Below, in pieces: positions 15,261 through 24,714 of a stretch of DNA of 64,000 nt; position 1 is the first letter of the stretch; every line of letters begins with the position of its first letter. The DNA comes from Erythrobacter sp. AP23 (lineage in GTDB: Bacteria > Pseudomonadota > Alphaproteobacteria > Sphingomonadales > Sphingomonadaceae), in the NCBI RefSeq assembly GCF_001542855.1, contig NZ_LNBY01000001.1:558001-622000 (forward strand), in the 5' to 3' direction. Under the pieces are notes generated by a model. It did not search any database, had not been told where the DNA came from, and worked only from the letters and a program-made list of their open reading frames with translations. The position numbers were made by a program, and so were the translations under genes.

Positions 15261-18200
15261 TCAGGCGACGAGGCGCAAGTTTGCCTTCCCCCGTCGCGCG
15301 GTCAGCTGCACCTTGGCAAGGCCGGGCACGCTTGCCAAGCGTTCGGCGAGGTCGCCGTCGATAGAAAAGCTTCGCCCCAATCGCATCACAGGCGGGGTCG
15401 CATCCCCGGTCAGCAGCGTGGCAATGGCCTCGTCGCCCCCTGCCCCATCCTCGCCGAGCTCAAGCGCGAGCTGGGTCAGCGCATCGACGCTTTCCACCTC
15501 GAGCGTGAGCAGCATGGCCATGGAGCCCTTCACCGCCTCCAGCGGCACCGCACCGCGCACGGTAATCCGCGGCGGTTCGTCGGGGCTCGGGCTGTCGAGT
15601 TCGACATCGAGCTTCACACAGGTCTGGTTTTCGGCCCATTCGAGGATCCTGTCGACCAGCCCCTCTTCGAAACAGGCGGCGCTGAACTGGCCCGACGCGT
15701 CGGAAAAATCGGCGCGGATGAAGGGTTTGCCGCGCTTGGTCGTGCCCTTGCTCGCGCCTTCGACCTGCACCGCCATGACCGCGCCCATGCGCCCGCCGCC
15801 CGGCACACCGCCCGCCATCAGCGAGGCGTGCGAACGGGCGCCCTGCGCGCTGGCGATCTCGCGATAGGCGGCCGTCGCGTGTTCCTTGAAGGAGAAGCCC
15901 AGGTTCTCCTTCTCGCGGCTGCGCGCCTCGCTGAGCGACCAGTCTTCGGCATCCTTCAGCCGCAGCGTATCCTCGACCGCGGCATCCTCTCCGCCGAACA
16001 GCCCCGCCTGCCCGCTCGACCGCTCGCGCTCGGCCGCATCGGCGACTGCTAGCAGCATGTCGGTATTGGCCATCAGCCTGGCGCGGTTGGGCTCGAATTC
16101 GTCCAAGGCGCCTGCGCTGATCAGCGCTTCGAGCTGGCGCGAATTCATCGAGCCCTTGGGGAGGCGTTCGAACAGACCCTTCAGGCTTTCGAACTTGCCC
16201 GCCGCTTCTCGCTCCTCGACGATCGCTTCCATCGCGCGCTCGCCGACATTGCGAATGCCCGCCAGCGCATAGCGCACAGCATAGCCGTCGTCAGTCTGCT
16301 CGACCGTATATTCGGCCTCCGAATGGTTGAGCGAAGGCGGCAGGACCGTGATCCCGCCGCGCCGCGCATCGTCGACGAAGATCGCCAGCTTTTCCGACTG
16401 GTGCATGTCGAAGCACATCGAGGCGGCGTAGAATTCCTCCGGGTAATGCGCCTTGAGCCAGGCGGTCTGGTAGGCGAGCAGCGCATAGGCGGCGGCGTGC
16501 GACTTGTTGAAGCCGTAGCCGGCGAACTTGTCGATCAAGTCGAACAGCGCGTTGGCCTCGTTCTTCTCGATGCCCGAGACTTCCTTGCACCCTTCGACGA
16601 AACGGGTGCGCTGGATGTCCATCTCCGCCTGCACCTTCTTGCCCATCGCACGGCGCAGCAGGTCGGCGTCGCCGAGCGAGTAGCCGGCGAGAATCTGTGC
16701 GGCCTGCATGACCTGTTCCTGGTAGACGAAGATGCCGTAGGTCTCGGCGAGGATGCCTTCGAGTTTGGCGTGCGGATATTCGATTTCGACTTCGCCCGCC
16801 TTGCGCTTGCCGAACAGCGGGATGTTGTCCATCGGGCCCGGGCGATAGAGCGAGACGAGCGCGATGATGTCGCCGAAATTGGTCGGCTTCACCGCAGTCA
16901 GCGTGCGCCGCATGCCTTCGGATTCGAGCTGAAAGACGCCGACCGTGTTGCCCGCCTTCATCAGCTCGTAGACCTTCGGATCGTCGAGCGGCAGCTGCGA
17001 GAGGTCGATATCGATCTCGCGTCGCTTGAGGAGGTCGACCGCCTTCTTGAGCACCGATAGCGTCTTGAGCCCGAGGAAGTCGAACTTGACGAGGCCGGAG
17101 CTCTCGACATTCTTCATGTCGTATTGCGTCACCGGCATGTCCGAGCGCGGATCGCGGTATAGCGGGACGAGCTTGGCGAGCGGGCGATCGCCGATCACCA
17201 CGCCCGCCGCGTGGGTCGAGCTGTTGCGCGGGAAACCTTCTAGCTGCATCGCCAGATCGACGAGGCGTTTCACCTCGTTGTCATTGTCGTATTCGCGCTT
17301 GAAGTCCGCCGCCCCGTTCAATGCACGCGGCAGGGTCCACGGATCGGTCGGATGGTTGGGCACCATCTTACAGAGGCGATCGACATGGCCGTAGCTCATC
17401 TGGAGGATGCGGCCCGTATCGCGCAGCACGGCGCGCGCTTTCAGCTTACCGAAAGTGATGATCTGCGCGACGTGGTCGTGTCCGTATTTCTGCTGGACGT
17501 AGCGGATCACCTCGCCGCGCCGCGTTTCGCAGAAGTCGATGTCGAAGTCGGGCATTGAAACGCGTTCCGGATTGAGGAAGCGTTCAAACAGCAGGCCCAG
17601 CTGGATCGGGTCGAGATCGGTGATGGTCAGCGCCCAGGCGACCAGGCTGCCCGCACCCGAACCACGGCCCGGGCCGACAGGGATGTCATGATCCTTGGCC
17701 CATTTGATAAAGTCGGCAACGATCAGGAAGTAGCCGGGGAAGCCCATCTGGTTGATGATGTCGACTTCGAATTTCAACCGGTCGAAATAGACCTTGCGAT
17801 CTTCGTCGCTCATCTCGCCATAGGGTTCGAGCCGCGCTTCGAGGCCCTTGCGCGCGTCTTCCTCCAGCATGCGCGCCTCGCCTTCGAGATCGCCCGCAAG
17901 GCTTGGCAGAATGGGATCGCGATAGGGCGGTGCGTAAGCGCAGCGTTGAGCGACCACCAGCGTGTTCTCCACCGCTTCGGGCAGATCGTCGAAGGCCTCC
18001 TCCATCATGTGGTAGGTCTTGACGTAGCTTTCGGGATTGGACCGGGCACGCTCCTCCGCATCGATATGCGTCGAGCCGGCGATGCACAGCATGGCGTCGT
18101 GCGCCTTATGCATATGCGGCTCGGCAAAATTGGCCGGATTTGTCGCCACTAGCGGCAGGTCGCGCGCATAGGCGAGCTCGACCAGCGCGGCCTCGGCGCG

Positions 18201-18737
18201 CTCCTCCACATCGTTTCCACGGCGCGCCAGTTCGACATAGAGTCGGTCAGGGAAAAGGCCCTGCAGGCGGTCGAGCAGCGCCTCGGCATGGCTCTGCTGA
18301 CCCTCGGCGAGCAGCTTGGTCAGCGCCCCTTCGCTCGCCCCGGTAAAGGCGATCAGCCCGTCGGTATGGCCGTCGAAATCCGCCATGGCGACATGCGGCT
18401 CGTATTCCAGCGGGCGCTCGAGATGCGCATTTGAGACGAGATGGCAGAGATTGTCGTAACCCGCCTCGTCCTGGGCATAGAGCGGCAGGTAGTCGACCTG
18501 CTTGCCTTCCTTGTCGCGCGCCACGCCAAGCAGGGTCCCGATGATCGGCTGGATGCCTTCTGCCTTACACGCATTGGCGAACATCACCGCGCCATAAAGG
18601 CCGTTGCGGTCGGCAATCGCGATCGCCGGAAAGCCGCGCTCCTTCGCCAGCTTCGCCATCGCCTTGGGATCGATCGCGCCCTCCAGCATCGTATAGGCCG
18701 ACAGAATACGGAACGGGACGAAAGGCTTGAACGACAT
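15261..18737 (-). CDS. dnaE: DNA polymerase III subunit alpha
   Basis: This is the replicative polymerase catalytic subunit. The 1158-residue protein has an N-terminal PHP domain, then the polymerase core with GPGRGSGAGSLVAW, the catalytic MPDFDIDFCE and IITFGKLKARAVLRDTGR, and helix-hairpin-helix and OB-fold regions in the last 250 residues. In the PHP domain the usual metal ligands are replaced (ILSAYTMLEGA where His is common; IADRNGLYG where the family often has TDHNNL), so it should be inactive as an exonuclease. The ATG at 18737 (MSFKPFVPFR) is chosen; the frame continues to 18806 without similarity. Proofreading would need a separate DnaQ. Confidence 0.97.
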   Translation of the reverse strand: MSFKPFVPFRILSAYTMLEGAIDPKAMAKLAKERGFPAIAIADRNGLYGAVMFANACKAEGIQPIIGTLLGVARDKEGKQVDYLPLYAQDEAGYDNLCHLVSNAHLERPLEYEPHVAMADFDGHTDGLIAFTGASEGALTKLLAEGQQSHAEALLDRLQGLFPDRLYVELARRGNDVEERAEAALVELAYARDLPLVATNPANFAEPHMHKAHDAMLCIAGSTHIDAEERARSNPESYVKTYHMMEEAFDDLPEAVENTLVVAQRCAYAPPYRDPILPSLAGDLEGEARMLEEDARKGLEARLEPYGEMSDEDRKVYFDRLKFEVDIINQMGFPGYFLIVADFIKWAKDHDIPVGPGRGSGAGSLVAWALTITDLDPIQLGLLFERFLNPERVSMPDFDIDFCETRRGEVIRYVQQKYGHDHVAQIITFGKLKARAVLRDTGRILQMSYGHVDRLCKMVPNHPTDPWTLPRALNGAADFKREYDNDNEVKRLVDLAMQLEGFPRNSSTHAAGVVIGDRPLAKLVPLYRDPRSDMPVTQYDMKNVESSGLVKFDFLGLKTLSVLKKAVDLLKRREIDIDLSQLPLDDPKVYELMKAGNTVGVFQLESEGMRRTLTAVKPTNFGDIIALVSLYRPGPMDNIPLFGKRKAGEVEIEYPHAKLEGILAETYGIFVYQEQVMQAAQILAGYSLGDADLLRRAMGKKVQAEMDIQRTRFVEGCKEVSGIEKNEANALFDLIDKFAGYGFNKSHAAAYALLAYQTAWLKAHYPEEFYAASMCFDMHQSEKLAIFVDDARRGGITVLPPSLNHSEAEYTVEQTDDGYAVRYALAGIRNVGERAMEAIVEEREAAGKFESLKGLFERLPKGSMNSRQLEALISAGALDEFEPNRARLMANTDMLLAVADAAERERSSGQAGLFGGEDAAVEDTLRLKDAEDWSLSEARSREKENLGFSFKEHATAAYREIASAQGARSHASLMAGGVPGGGRMGAVMAVQVEGASKGTTKRGKPFIRADFSDASGQFSAACFEEGLVDRILEWAENQTCVKLDVELDSPSPDEPPRITVRGAVPLEAVKGSMAMLLTLEVESVDALTQLALELGEDGAGGDEAIATLLTGDATPPVMRLGRSFSIDGDLAERLASVPGLAKVQLTARRGKANLRLVA

Positions 18738-18800
18738 CGGGACAATATGCGGAGGGATGGGGGATTCGCCAAGCCGCCGACCCAGTCCTTTCCTCCACTG

Positions 18801-18890
18801 CGTCATCCCTGCGCGTGCAGGGATCCAGATAACGCCGGCGGGTCGCCAGACGCGAGCCTATCTAGGCCCCTGCCTGCGCAGGGGCGACGG
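18801..18890. repeat. Inverted doublet of REP-like palindromes
   Basis: Two palindromes in opposite orientation are separated by about 41 bases. The first (18801-18825) has the head CGTCATCCCTGC and an 8-base stem ATCCCTGC/GCAGGGAT. The second (18867-18890) is CCCCTGC-CTGC-GCAGGGG followed by CGACGG, the inverted head. The layout resembles a REPIN and shares the CGTCATCCC head with the GIY-YIG repeats. It lies between the dnaE start and the glutathione peroxidase stop. Confidence 0.75.
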
Positions 18891-18904
18891 CCATCGAGCA
18901 GAGA

Positions 18905-19384
18905 CTACAGCAGCTTTTCGATATCCTTGGCGATCGTCTTGGGCGCATCGGCGGGGCCGTAGCGCTTCACCACATTGCCCTCGCGGTCGATGAGGAATTT
19001 GGTGAAGTTCCACTTGATCGCGCGCGAGCCCATCAGGCCCGGCTTTTCCGCCTTCATCCAGTCGAACAGCGGGCTGGCATCCTCGCCATTGACGTTGACC
19101 TTGGCCATCAGCGGAAATGTGAGGCCGAAATTGACCTTGCAGAATTCGGCGATCTCGTCCGCATCGCCCGGTTCCTGATTGCCGAACTGGTTGCAAGGGA
19201 AGGCGAGGACCTCGAAGCCCTTGTCCTTGTAATCCTGAAACAGCTCTTCCAGTCCGTCATACTGCGGGGTGAACCCGCACTTGCTTGCGGTGTTCACCAC
19301 CAGCAGCACCTTGCCGAGCTTTTCCGACAGGTCGAGCTGGTCGCCCGTGTTGGTGTCGACGGTGAAATCGGCGATGGTCGTCAT
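18905..19384 (-). CDS. Glutathione peroxidase family protein
   Basis: This 159-residue cysteine-type peroxidase reduces hydroperoxides using thioredoxin or glutathione. The active-site Cys is residue 36 in VNTASKCGFTPQY. The second family motif is AFPCNQFGNQEPG and the Trp/Asn motif is WNFTKFLIDREG; the length is typical. The ATG at 19384 (MTTIADFTVD) is chosen; the upstream frame to 19492 overlaps the next gene. It ends just after a REP-like doublet and begins 7 bases after the stop of the DUF1579-like gene. Confidence 0.95.
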   Translation of the reverse strand: MTTIADFTVDTNTGDQLDLSEKLGKVLLVVNTASKCGFTPQYDGLEELFQDYKDKGFEVLAFPCNQFGNQEPGDADEIAEFCKVNFGLTFPLMAKVNVNGEDASPLFDWMKAEKPGLMGSRAIKWNFTKFLIDREGNVVKRYGPADAPKTIAKDIEKLL

Positions 19385-19391
19385 GGGCGCG

Positions 19392-19901
19392 CTATTCCTT
19401 GCGGCGGTAGATATAATCGAAAGCGTCGGACCACGTCCGGCCGTGATCCGCGCTTGCCTGCCCGTATTGTCGCACGCTGCCGTCCTCTTCAAGAGTATAG
19501 GTCATCCGCACGAGCATCCGGTCACCCTCCGCATTCCGGCCCCAATAGCCGGTCAGCACCATGCCGCCATCGACCGCCCCGCCATCGAAGAAGACGCGGC
19601 CGGGCGAACCGCCGACCCATAGCTGATGCCAGCCGCCGGTTTGCGGATCATAGGCGCTCAGACTTGAGCCGCCACGCCCTTGAAATGGCATCCAGGTCTC
19701 ACGGATCGCGCAGCCCGCACTGACCTTTTCGATCCTGCTGTTCGCAACCTGCTGGTCCCCGCCATTGGGAAACACATCCCATTCGCCGACCCAGAAATCG
19801 AAGGCTTTGTGGTTCACGCCTTCACAGGCTGGTGGCGGCGTGGGCGCAGCGGCAGGCGCGGTGGCTTGCGCAACGGCAAGCGCGAAAGCGGCGGTCAGCA
19901 T
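19392..19901 (-). CDS. Secreted DUF1579-like hypothetical protein
   Basis: This 169-residue protein has a short signal peptide (to about residue 20, AFALAVAQATAPAAA). The mature beta-rich domain contains HKAFDFWVGEWDVFPNGG, a signature-like opening of DUF1579-type beta-barrel proteins of unknown function, and DGGMVLTGYWGRN later on. Two cysteines flank the first half (CEGVNH and SAGCAIRETW) and may form a disulfide. It is 7 bases upstream of the glutathione peroxidase gene and is likely co-transcribed. No enzymatic role can be assigned. Confidence 0.75.
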   Translation of the reverse strand: MLTAAFALAVAQATAPAAAPTPPPACEGVNHKAFDFWVGEWDVFPNGGDQQVANSRIEKVSAGCAIRETWMPFQGRGGSSLSAYDPQTGGWHQLWVGGSPGRVFFDGGAVDGGMVLTGYWGRNAEGDRMLVRMTYTLEEDGSVRQYGQASADHGRTWSDAFDYIYRRKE

Positions 19902-19983
19902 GGTCGGTTCTCCCCTGATGCCGCCACCTTGCGTCGGTAGGGCGGATCGGGCGACCCGCTATCGACGAAAAAACGACCCCATC

Positions 19984-20262
19984 CTACGAGCGGGGGAAGT
20001 CGTCGCGCTGCGATAGGCTTGCCACCTCGTCGGCGTGATACTCTCGGTCACCGGCCTTTTCGATGTAGTAATCGGCGCGTTCGTGCTCCGGCATCAGCAT
20101 CATGTGCCGGATGAGATCGGCGAACGTGCCGGAGCGCAGCCCTTTGGCGGAATCGAGCACACCATCGCCGTCGTCCTTTCGATGCAGGCTGGCACGGTCG
20201 TCCCACTCTATGCCCTCCTGGTGCGTGTTTTCGCCTCGGTAGGTACTCGGATGATCGGTCAT
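19984..20262 (-). CDS. Small hydrophilic hypothetical protein
   Basis: This 92-residue, highly charged protein has no signal peptide or membrane segment. It contains the segments SGTFADLIRHMMLMPEHERADYYIEKAGDREYHADEV, which look helical. I do not recognise a family. The ATG at 20262 has AAGGAGA close upstream (read on the minus strand), giving good coding support. It lies between lolD and the DUF1579-like gene on the same strand, with gaps of about 50 and 80 bases, so it may be an independent stress-type gene. Function is unknown. Confidence 0.7.
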   Translation of the reverse strand: MTDHPSTYRGENTHQEGIEWDDRASLHRKDDGDGVLDSAKGLRSGTFADLIRHMMLMPEHERADYYIEKAGDREYHADEVASLSQRDDFPRS

Positions 20263-20309
20263 GCAAATCTCCTTCGACCAACCAACGGGCGAGAGCGCAT
20301 CCGGGTCCG

Positions 20310-20996
20310 CTATTCGAGATGGCCTTCGTGCAGCCGCACCACGCGGTCCATCTTTTTTGCCAGGCGCTCGTTATGCGTCGCGATCAGCGCCGCGCTGCCC
20401 TCCCCGCGTACCAGCGCGAGGAACTCCGCGAGCACCCTGTCGGACGTCGCCTCGTCGAGATTGCCGGTGGGTTCGTCGGCCAGCACGAGATCGGGCTTGT
20501 TGGCGAGCCCGCGCGCGACGGCCACGCGCTGCTGCTCGCCGCCCGAAAGCTGGCTCGGCCTATGGTCGAGCCGATGTTCGAGGCCCAGCGCGACGAGCAG
20601 CTGTTCGGCGCGCGCCTCGGCCTCGGCGCGCGGCCTGCCGGCGACGAGTTGCGGCAGGATCACATTCTCGCGCGCGTCGAAATCGGGCAGCAGATGGTGG
20701 AACTGGTAAACGAAGCCCAGATGCTCGCGCCGCAGCACGGTGCGGGCGCGCGAATCCGATTTTTCGGCGGAATGGCCCGCGATGACGATCTCGCCCCCGA
20801 ACCCGCCTTCGAGCAGGCCGACCGCCTGCAACAAGGTCGATTTGCCCGAGCCCGATGGGCCCAGCAGCGCGACGATTTCGCCCGGCTTGATCGCGAGATC
20901 GACGCCGCGCAGCACGTCGATGCGCACGCCGCCCTGCTCGAAGCTGCGGGTGAGGCCCTTGAGCTCGACCACCGGTTCGATGCCCGTGTCACTCAT
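20310..20996 (-). CDS. lolD: Lipoprotein-releasing system ATP-binding protein
   Basis: LolD is the ATPase of the LolCDE complex that extracts lipoproteins from the inner membrane for transfer to LolA. The 228-residue protein has Walker [12 protein letters not shown], the signature [16 protein letters not shown], Walker [14 protein letters not shown] and the switch histidine in [10 protein letters not shown]. MacB-type ATPases are similar, but the adjacent permease is LolC-like. The ATG at 20996 overlaps the lolC stop by 8 bases, so the pair is translationally coupled. Confidence 0.95.
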   Translation of the reverse strand: MSDTGIEPVVELKGLTRSFEQGGVRIDVLRGVDLAIKPGEIVALLGPSGSGKSTLLQAVGLLEGGFGGEIVIAGHSAEKSDSRARTVLRREHLGFVYQFHHLLPDFDARENVILPQLVAGRPRAEAEARAEQLLVALGLEHRLDHRPSQLSGGEQQRVAVARGLANKPDLVLADEPTGNLDEATSDRVLAEFLALVRGEGSAALIATHNERLAKKMDRVVRLHEGHLE

Positions 20997-22230
20997 AGCG
21001 CAGCACCTGGACCGGATCGGTGCTCGCCGCCTTCCACGCCGGATACAGTGTCGCGAGGAAACTCAGCACGAGCGCTAGCAGAACGATCAGCGCCACTTCG
21101 ACCGGATCGGTCTTGGACGGCAGCATGGTGAGAAAGCGCACCTGCGGGTCCCATAACTCGACCCCCGTCAGATAGCCGATGCCGGTGACGATCTGCTGGC
21201 GGAAGCCAAGGATCAGGAAGCCCAGCACCAGGCCCGCCACGGTCCCGATGGCCCCGACGGTGAAGCCGGTAGTGACGAAAATCTTCATCAGGCTTGCGCG
21301 GGTCGCCCCCATGGTGCGCATAATCGCGATATCGCGCGTCTTGGCGCGCACCAGCATGACCAAGCTCGAAAGAATATTGAAAGCTGCCACCAAGACCATG
21401 AAACTCAGCGCGAAAGCCATGGCAACGCGTTCGACCTGAAGCGCTTCGAATAGCGTCGAATTGATGGTTTTCCAGTCGGACACGACCGCCCTGCCCTGAA
21501 CCGCGCGTTGCACCGGATCGAGGATTTCGCCGACCTCGTCGGCGTCTTCCACCGTGACCTCGATCATGCCCACCGTATCCCCGATCAGCAGAAGCGTCTG
21601 GGCATCCTGCATCGGCATGACCACGAAGGCCCCGTCGTAATCGTAGACGCCGACCTCGAAGATCGCGGCGACTTCGTAACCGACCTGCCGGGGAACCGTG
21701 CCGAATGGTGTAGAGCGGCCCTGCGGGTTGATGATGGTGATCGTGTCGCCCACCCGCGCGCCGATATTCTCGGCAAGGCGGACGCCGATCGCGACCTTGC
21801 TCGCGCCGGGCTGCAGCGCATCGAAATTGCCGCTGATCGCCTTGGTCGAGAGGTCCTGGAGGTCCTGCGGCGTATTCCCGCGCACCAGGATCGCCTCGAC
21901 CCGGCCGTTGAAGCTCGTCAGCAGCGGTTGCTCTATCAGCGGCGAGGCGCTGACTACGCCCGGCGTTTCCTCGACCCGTGCGAGGACATTTTCCCAATCG
22001 TCGAGCCGGCCGCCATAGGCCTGGACGATCGCATGGCCGTTGAGGCCGACGATCTTGTCGAGCAGTTCGGCGCGAAAGCCGTTCATCACGCTCATCACCA
22101 CGACCAGCATCGCAACCGAGAGCATAACCACGCCGATCGAAATGCTCGCGACCAGCGCAATGAATGCCTCGCCCTTGCCCGGGAGCAAGTAGCGTTTGGC
22201 GATGGTCCATTCGAAGGGAGAGAGGATCAA
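20989..22230 (-). CDS. lolC: Lipoprotein-releasing ABC transporter permease (LolC/LolE family)
   Basis: This is the membrane subunit of the lipoprotein-release transporter. The 413-residue protein has one N-terminal transmembrane helix ([21 protein letters not shown]), a large periplasmic domain and three C-terminal helices ([50 protein letters not shown]). The conserved [14 protein letters not shown] coupling motif is present. The frame extends far upstream but has no similarity there. Translation most likely starts at the TTG at 22230 (L-I-L-S-P-F-E-W), with AAGG about 7 bases upstream. A single permease gene implies a homodimer, as in many alphaproteobacteria. Confidence 0.93.
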   Translation of the reverse strand: MILSPFEWTIAKRYLLPGKGEAFIALVASISIGVVMLSVAMLVVVMSVMNGFRAELLDKIVGLNGHAIVQAYGGRLDDWENVLARVEETPGVVSASPLIEQPLLTSFNGRVEAILVRGNTPQDLQDLSTKAISGNFDALQPGASKVAIGVRLAENIGARVGDTITIINPQGRSTPFGTVPRQVGYEVAAIFEVGVYDYDGAFVVMPMQDAQTLLLIGDTVGMIEVTVEDADEVGEILDPVQRAVQGRAVVSDWKTINSTLFEALQVERVAMAFALSFMVLVAAFNILSSLVMLVRAKTRDIAIMRTMGATRASLMKIFVTTGFTVGAIGTVAGLVLGFLILGFRQQIVTGIGYLTGVELWDPQVRFLTMLPSKTDPVEVALIVLLALVLSFLATLYPAWKAASTDPVQVLRYE

Positions 22231-22404
22231 GACGGCCCTTGTGTCTTTCGGTGCGTTGCGAGGGCGTTTAGGCAGCCGAAGCTTGCCGTGCAATGAAATC
22301 GTGTCATCCAGTCGGGGGGCATCCGTCGCTCTACCCTTGTAATCCGCGCGTAACATCGCCATTGGGGCGCCCATCCCGATCAGTCGCCGCGGACAGGCCA
22401 TTCG

Positions 22405-23829
22405 ATGAACCTCACCCACCCGTTTCTCGACGAGGATGGCGACAAGCTGCGCGAGGAGTGCGGCGTGTTCGGCGCTGTCAATGCAACCGATGCGGCAGCC
22501 GCGACCGCGCTCGGCCTTCACGCGCTGCAGCACCGCGGGCAGGAAGCCGCCGGCATCACCAGCTTCGATGGTACGGAATTCTACACCCGCCGCGGCCTTG
22601 GCCATGTGGCGGAGAATTTCTCCTCGCAAGAGGCTATCGCGGAACTGCCTGGAATGATGGCCGCGGGTCATGTCCGTTACTCGACCACCGGCGGTGCGGG
22701 CCTGCGCAACGTCCAGCCGCTCTATGCCGACCTGGCCAGCGGCGGATTCGCGGTCGCCCATAATGGCAATATCTCGAATGCAGGTATGCTGCGCGACGAT
22801 CTTGTACGACGCGGGTCGATCTTCCAGTCGACCAGCGATACCGAGGTCATCATCCACCTCGTCGCGACCAGCCGCTATCCCACGATCATGGACCGGCTGA
22901 TCGACGCGCTGCGCCTGCTCGAAGGGGCCTATGCGCTGATCGTGATGACGCCCGAGGGCATGATCGCCTGCCGCGATCCGCTGGGCATACGCCCCTTGCA
23001 GATGGGCCGGATCGGCGATGCCACCGTCTTCGCGTCGGAAACCGTGGCCTTCGACGTGGTCGGGGCGCAGTTCGTCCGCCAGGTCGAACCGGGCGAAGTC
23101 ATCAAGGTCGATTTCGACGGCAATGTCGATTCGCTTCATCCTTTTGGCGATCATGCGCCGCGTCCCTGTATCTTCGAACACGTCTATTTCAGCCGCCCGG
23201 ATTCGGTATTCGACGGGCGCAACATCTACGAGGCACGCAAGGCCATCGGCGCCGAGCTGGCCCGCGAAAAGCCGGTCGAAGCCGATCTCGTCATTCCGGT
23301 GCCGGACAGCGGCGTACCCGCTGCGATCGGCTATGCGCAGGAATCGGGCATTCCCTTCGAGCTTGGCATTATCCGCTCACACTATGTCGGGCGCACCTTC
23401 ATTCAGCCTTCGGACGGCGCGCGCCACGCAGGCGTCAAGCGCAAGCACAATGCCAATCGCGCCCTGGTCGAAGGTAAGCGGATCGTGCTGATCGACGATT
23501 CGATCGTGCGCGGCACCACGAGCATGCAAATCGTCGAGATGATGCGCGATGCCGGGGCTACCGAAGTTCATTTCCGGGTGGCAAGCCCGCCTACCGCGCA
23601 TAGCTGTTTCTACGGCGTCGACACGCCAGAGCGCTCCAAGCTGCTCGCCGCGCGCATGGATGTCGAACCGATGCGCGAGTTCATCAGGGCCGACAGCCTC
23701 GCTTTCGTCTCGATCGACGGACTGTACCGGGCAGTTGGCGAAAAGCCGCGCAATTCCGGGTGCCCGCAATTCTGCGACGCCTGTTTCACCGGGGATTATC
23801 CGACCTCGCTGACGGACATGACGCGGTGA
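22405..23829 (+). CDS. purF: Amidophosphoribosyltransferase
   Basis: PurF makes phosphoribosylamine from PRPP and glutamine, the first committed step of purine synthesis. The 474-residue protein carries an 18-residue propeptide before the catalytic Cys19 (EECGVFGAV), which becomes the N-terminal nucleophile after cleavage. The PRPP motif is IVLIDDSIVRGTTS. The cysteines in SGCPQFCDACFTGDYPT together with HSCFYG fit the iron-sulfur-containing B. subtilis type. It has its own promoter region, divergent from lolC with 174 bases between them, and an SDR gene follows 47 bases later. Confidence 0.97.
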   Translation: MNLTHPFLDEDGDKLREECGVFGAVNATDAAAATALGLHALQHRGQEAAGITSFDGTEFYTRRGLGHVAENFSSQEAIAELPGMMAAGHVRYSTTGGAGLRNVQPLYADLASGGFAVAHNGNISNAGMLRDDLVRRGSIFQSTSDTEVIIHLVATSRYPTIMDRLIDALRLLEGAYALIVMTPEGMIACRDPLGIRPLQMGRIGDATVFASETVAFDVVGAQFVRQVEPGEVIKVDFDGNVDSLHPFGDHAPRPCIFEHVYFSRPDSVFDGRNIYEARKAIGAELAREKPVEADLVIPVPDSGVPAAIGYAQESGIPFELGIIRSHYVGRTFIQPSDGARHAGVKRKHNANRALVEGKRIVLIDDSIVRGTTSMQIVEMMRDAGATEVHFRVASPPTAHSCFYGVDTPERSKLLAARMDVEPMREFIRADSLAFVSIDGLYRAVGEKPRNSGCPQFCDACFTGDYPTSLTDMTR

Positions 23830-23876
23830 GAGGACAAGCAACACAAACTCGCATTTCCTTCCGAACAGGTTGCCTG

Positions 23877-24587
23877 ATGACGAAACCGCTCGACAATCGC
23901 CTCGCTCTCGTGACCGGGGCGAGCAAGGGGATCGGTGCCGCTACCGCGCGGGCGCTGGCCGCGGCTGGCGCGCATGTGGTGCTGACGGGGCGCGACGTGC
24001 GTGCACTCGAAACGGTCGAGGATGCCATTCACGACGCCGGCGGCGCATCGACCATCGCGCCGGTCGACCTGGCTGAAAGCGATGGCATCGCGCGCCTTGC
24101 ATCGGCCATCGGCGGGCGTTGGGACAAGCTCGATTTTCTGGTGGTTTCTGGGGCATACCTGCCTGCCCTGACGCCGGTCACGCAGATCGACGGCAAGCAG
24201 TTAAGCCAGGCGTTGACGGTCAATTTCCTTGCCACGCAGGCGCTGCTGGCCAATTTCGATCCGCTGCTGAAGCGTGCCGATGCGGGCCGCGTCATCGGCC
24301 TGACCAGCAGCGTCGGCGCGACACCGCGCGCCTATTGGTCGGCTTATGGCGCCACCAAGGCAGCTTTCGACAACCTGCTGGAAAGCTATGCGCAAGAGGT
24401 CGAAAAAGTCTCCAAGGTCCGCGTCGCGCTGATCGATCCCGGGGCGACCCGCACTGCCATGCGTGCCAAGGCCTATCCCGGTGAAGACCCGACGACAGTA
24501 AAGGAGCCGGAGGCGGTCGCCGATCGCCTTGTCGAGCTTCTGGTTAACGATTTCGAGGGCTTCCACCGCGAGCGCGTCGAAGGCTAG
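23877..24587 (+). CDS. SDR family NAD(P)-dependent oxidoreductase
   Basis: This 236-residue short-chain dehydrogenase has the cofactor motif VTGASKGIGAATA near residue 12. Catalytic Ser (LTSSVG) is followed by Tyr/Lys in YWSAYGATKAAF. The NNAG motif is replaced by VSGAYLP, which is unusual and may reduce confidence in dehydrogenase activity. The ATG at 23877 follows ACAGG; the frame back to 23760 overlaps purF. It sits 47 bases after purF and may be co-transcribed. The substrate is unknown. Confidence 0.88.
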   Translation: MTKPLDNRLALVTGASKGIGAATARALAAAGAHVVLTGRDVRALETVEDAIHDAGGASTIAPVDLAESDGIARLASAIGGRWDKLDFLVVSGAYLPALTPVTQIDGKQLSQALTVNFLATQALLANFDPLLKRADAGRVIGLTSSVGATPRAYWSAYGATKAAFDNLLESYAQEVEKVSKVRVALIDPGATRTAMRAKAYPGEDPTTVKEPEAVADRLVELLVNDFEGFHRERVEG

Positions 24588-24714
24588 GTTAACCACGCGC
24601 GTTCAGCGCTTTTCAACCCTGATCCCGGCAGAAAGTTCAAATCACCTCGAGCGATCGCGGCTCGACCGGTCGCGGGGTGTATTGAGTCGCATCGATCGAG
24701 GAAGGCCGCCTGTC

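Noticed and set aside
13085-15364. 759-codon plus-strand open frame opposite DUF411 and the acyl-CoA synthetase
   Set aside because: Its translation has no recognisable domain, while the opposite strand has two clear genes.
19902-19983. Terminator-like CGGGCGACCCG with nearby A/T run
   Set aside because: Only a 4-bp stem; not convincing.
20989-23181. 730-codon version of the LolC-type permease
   Set aside because: The extension lies opposite purF and has no similarity; the permease begins at 22230.
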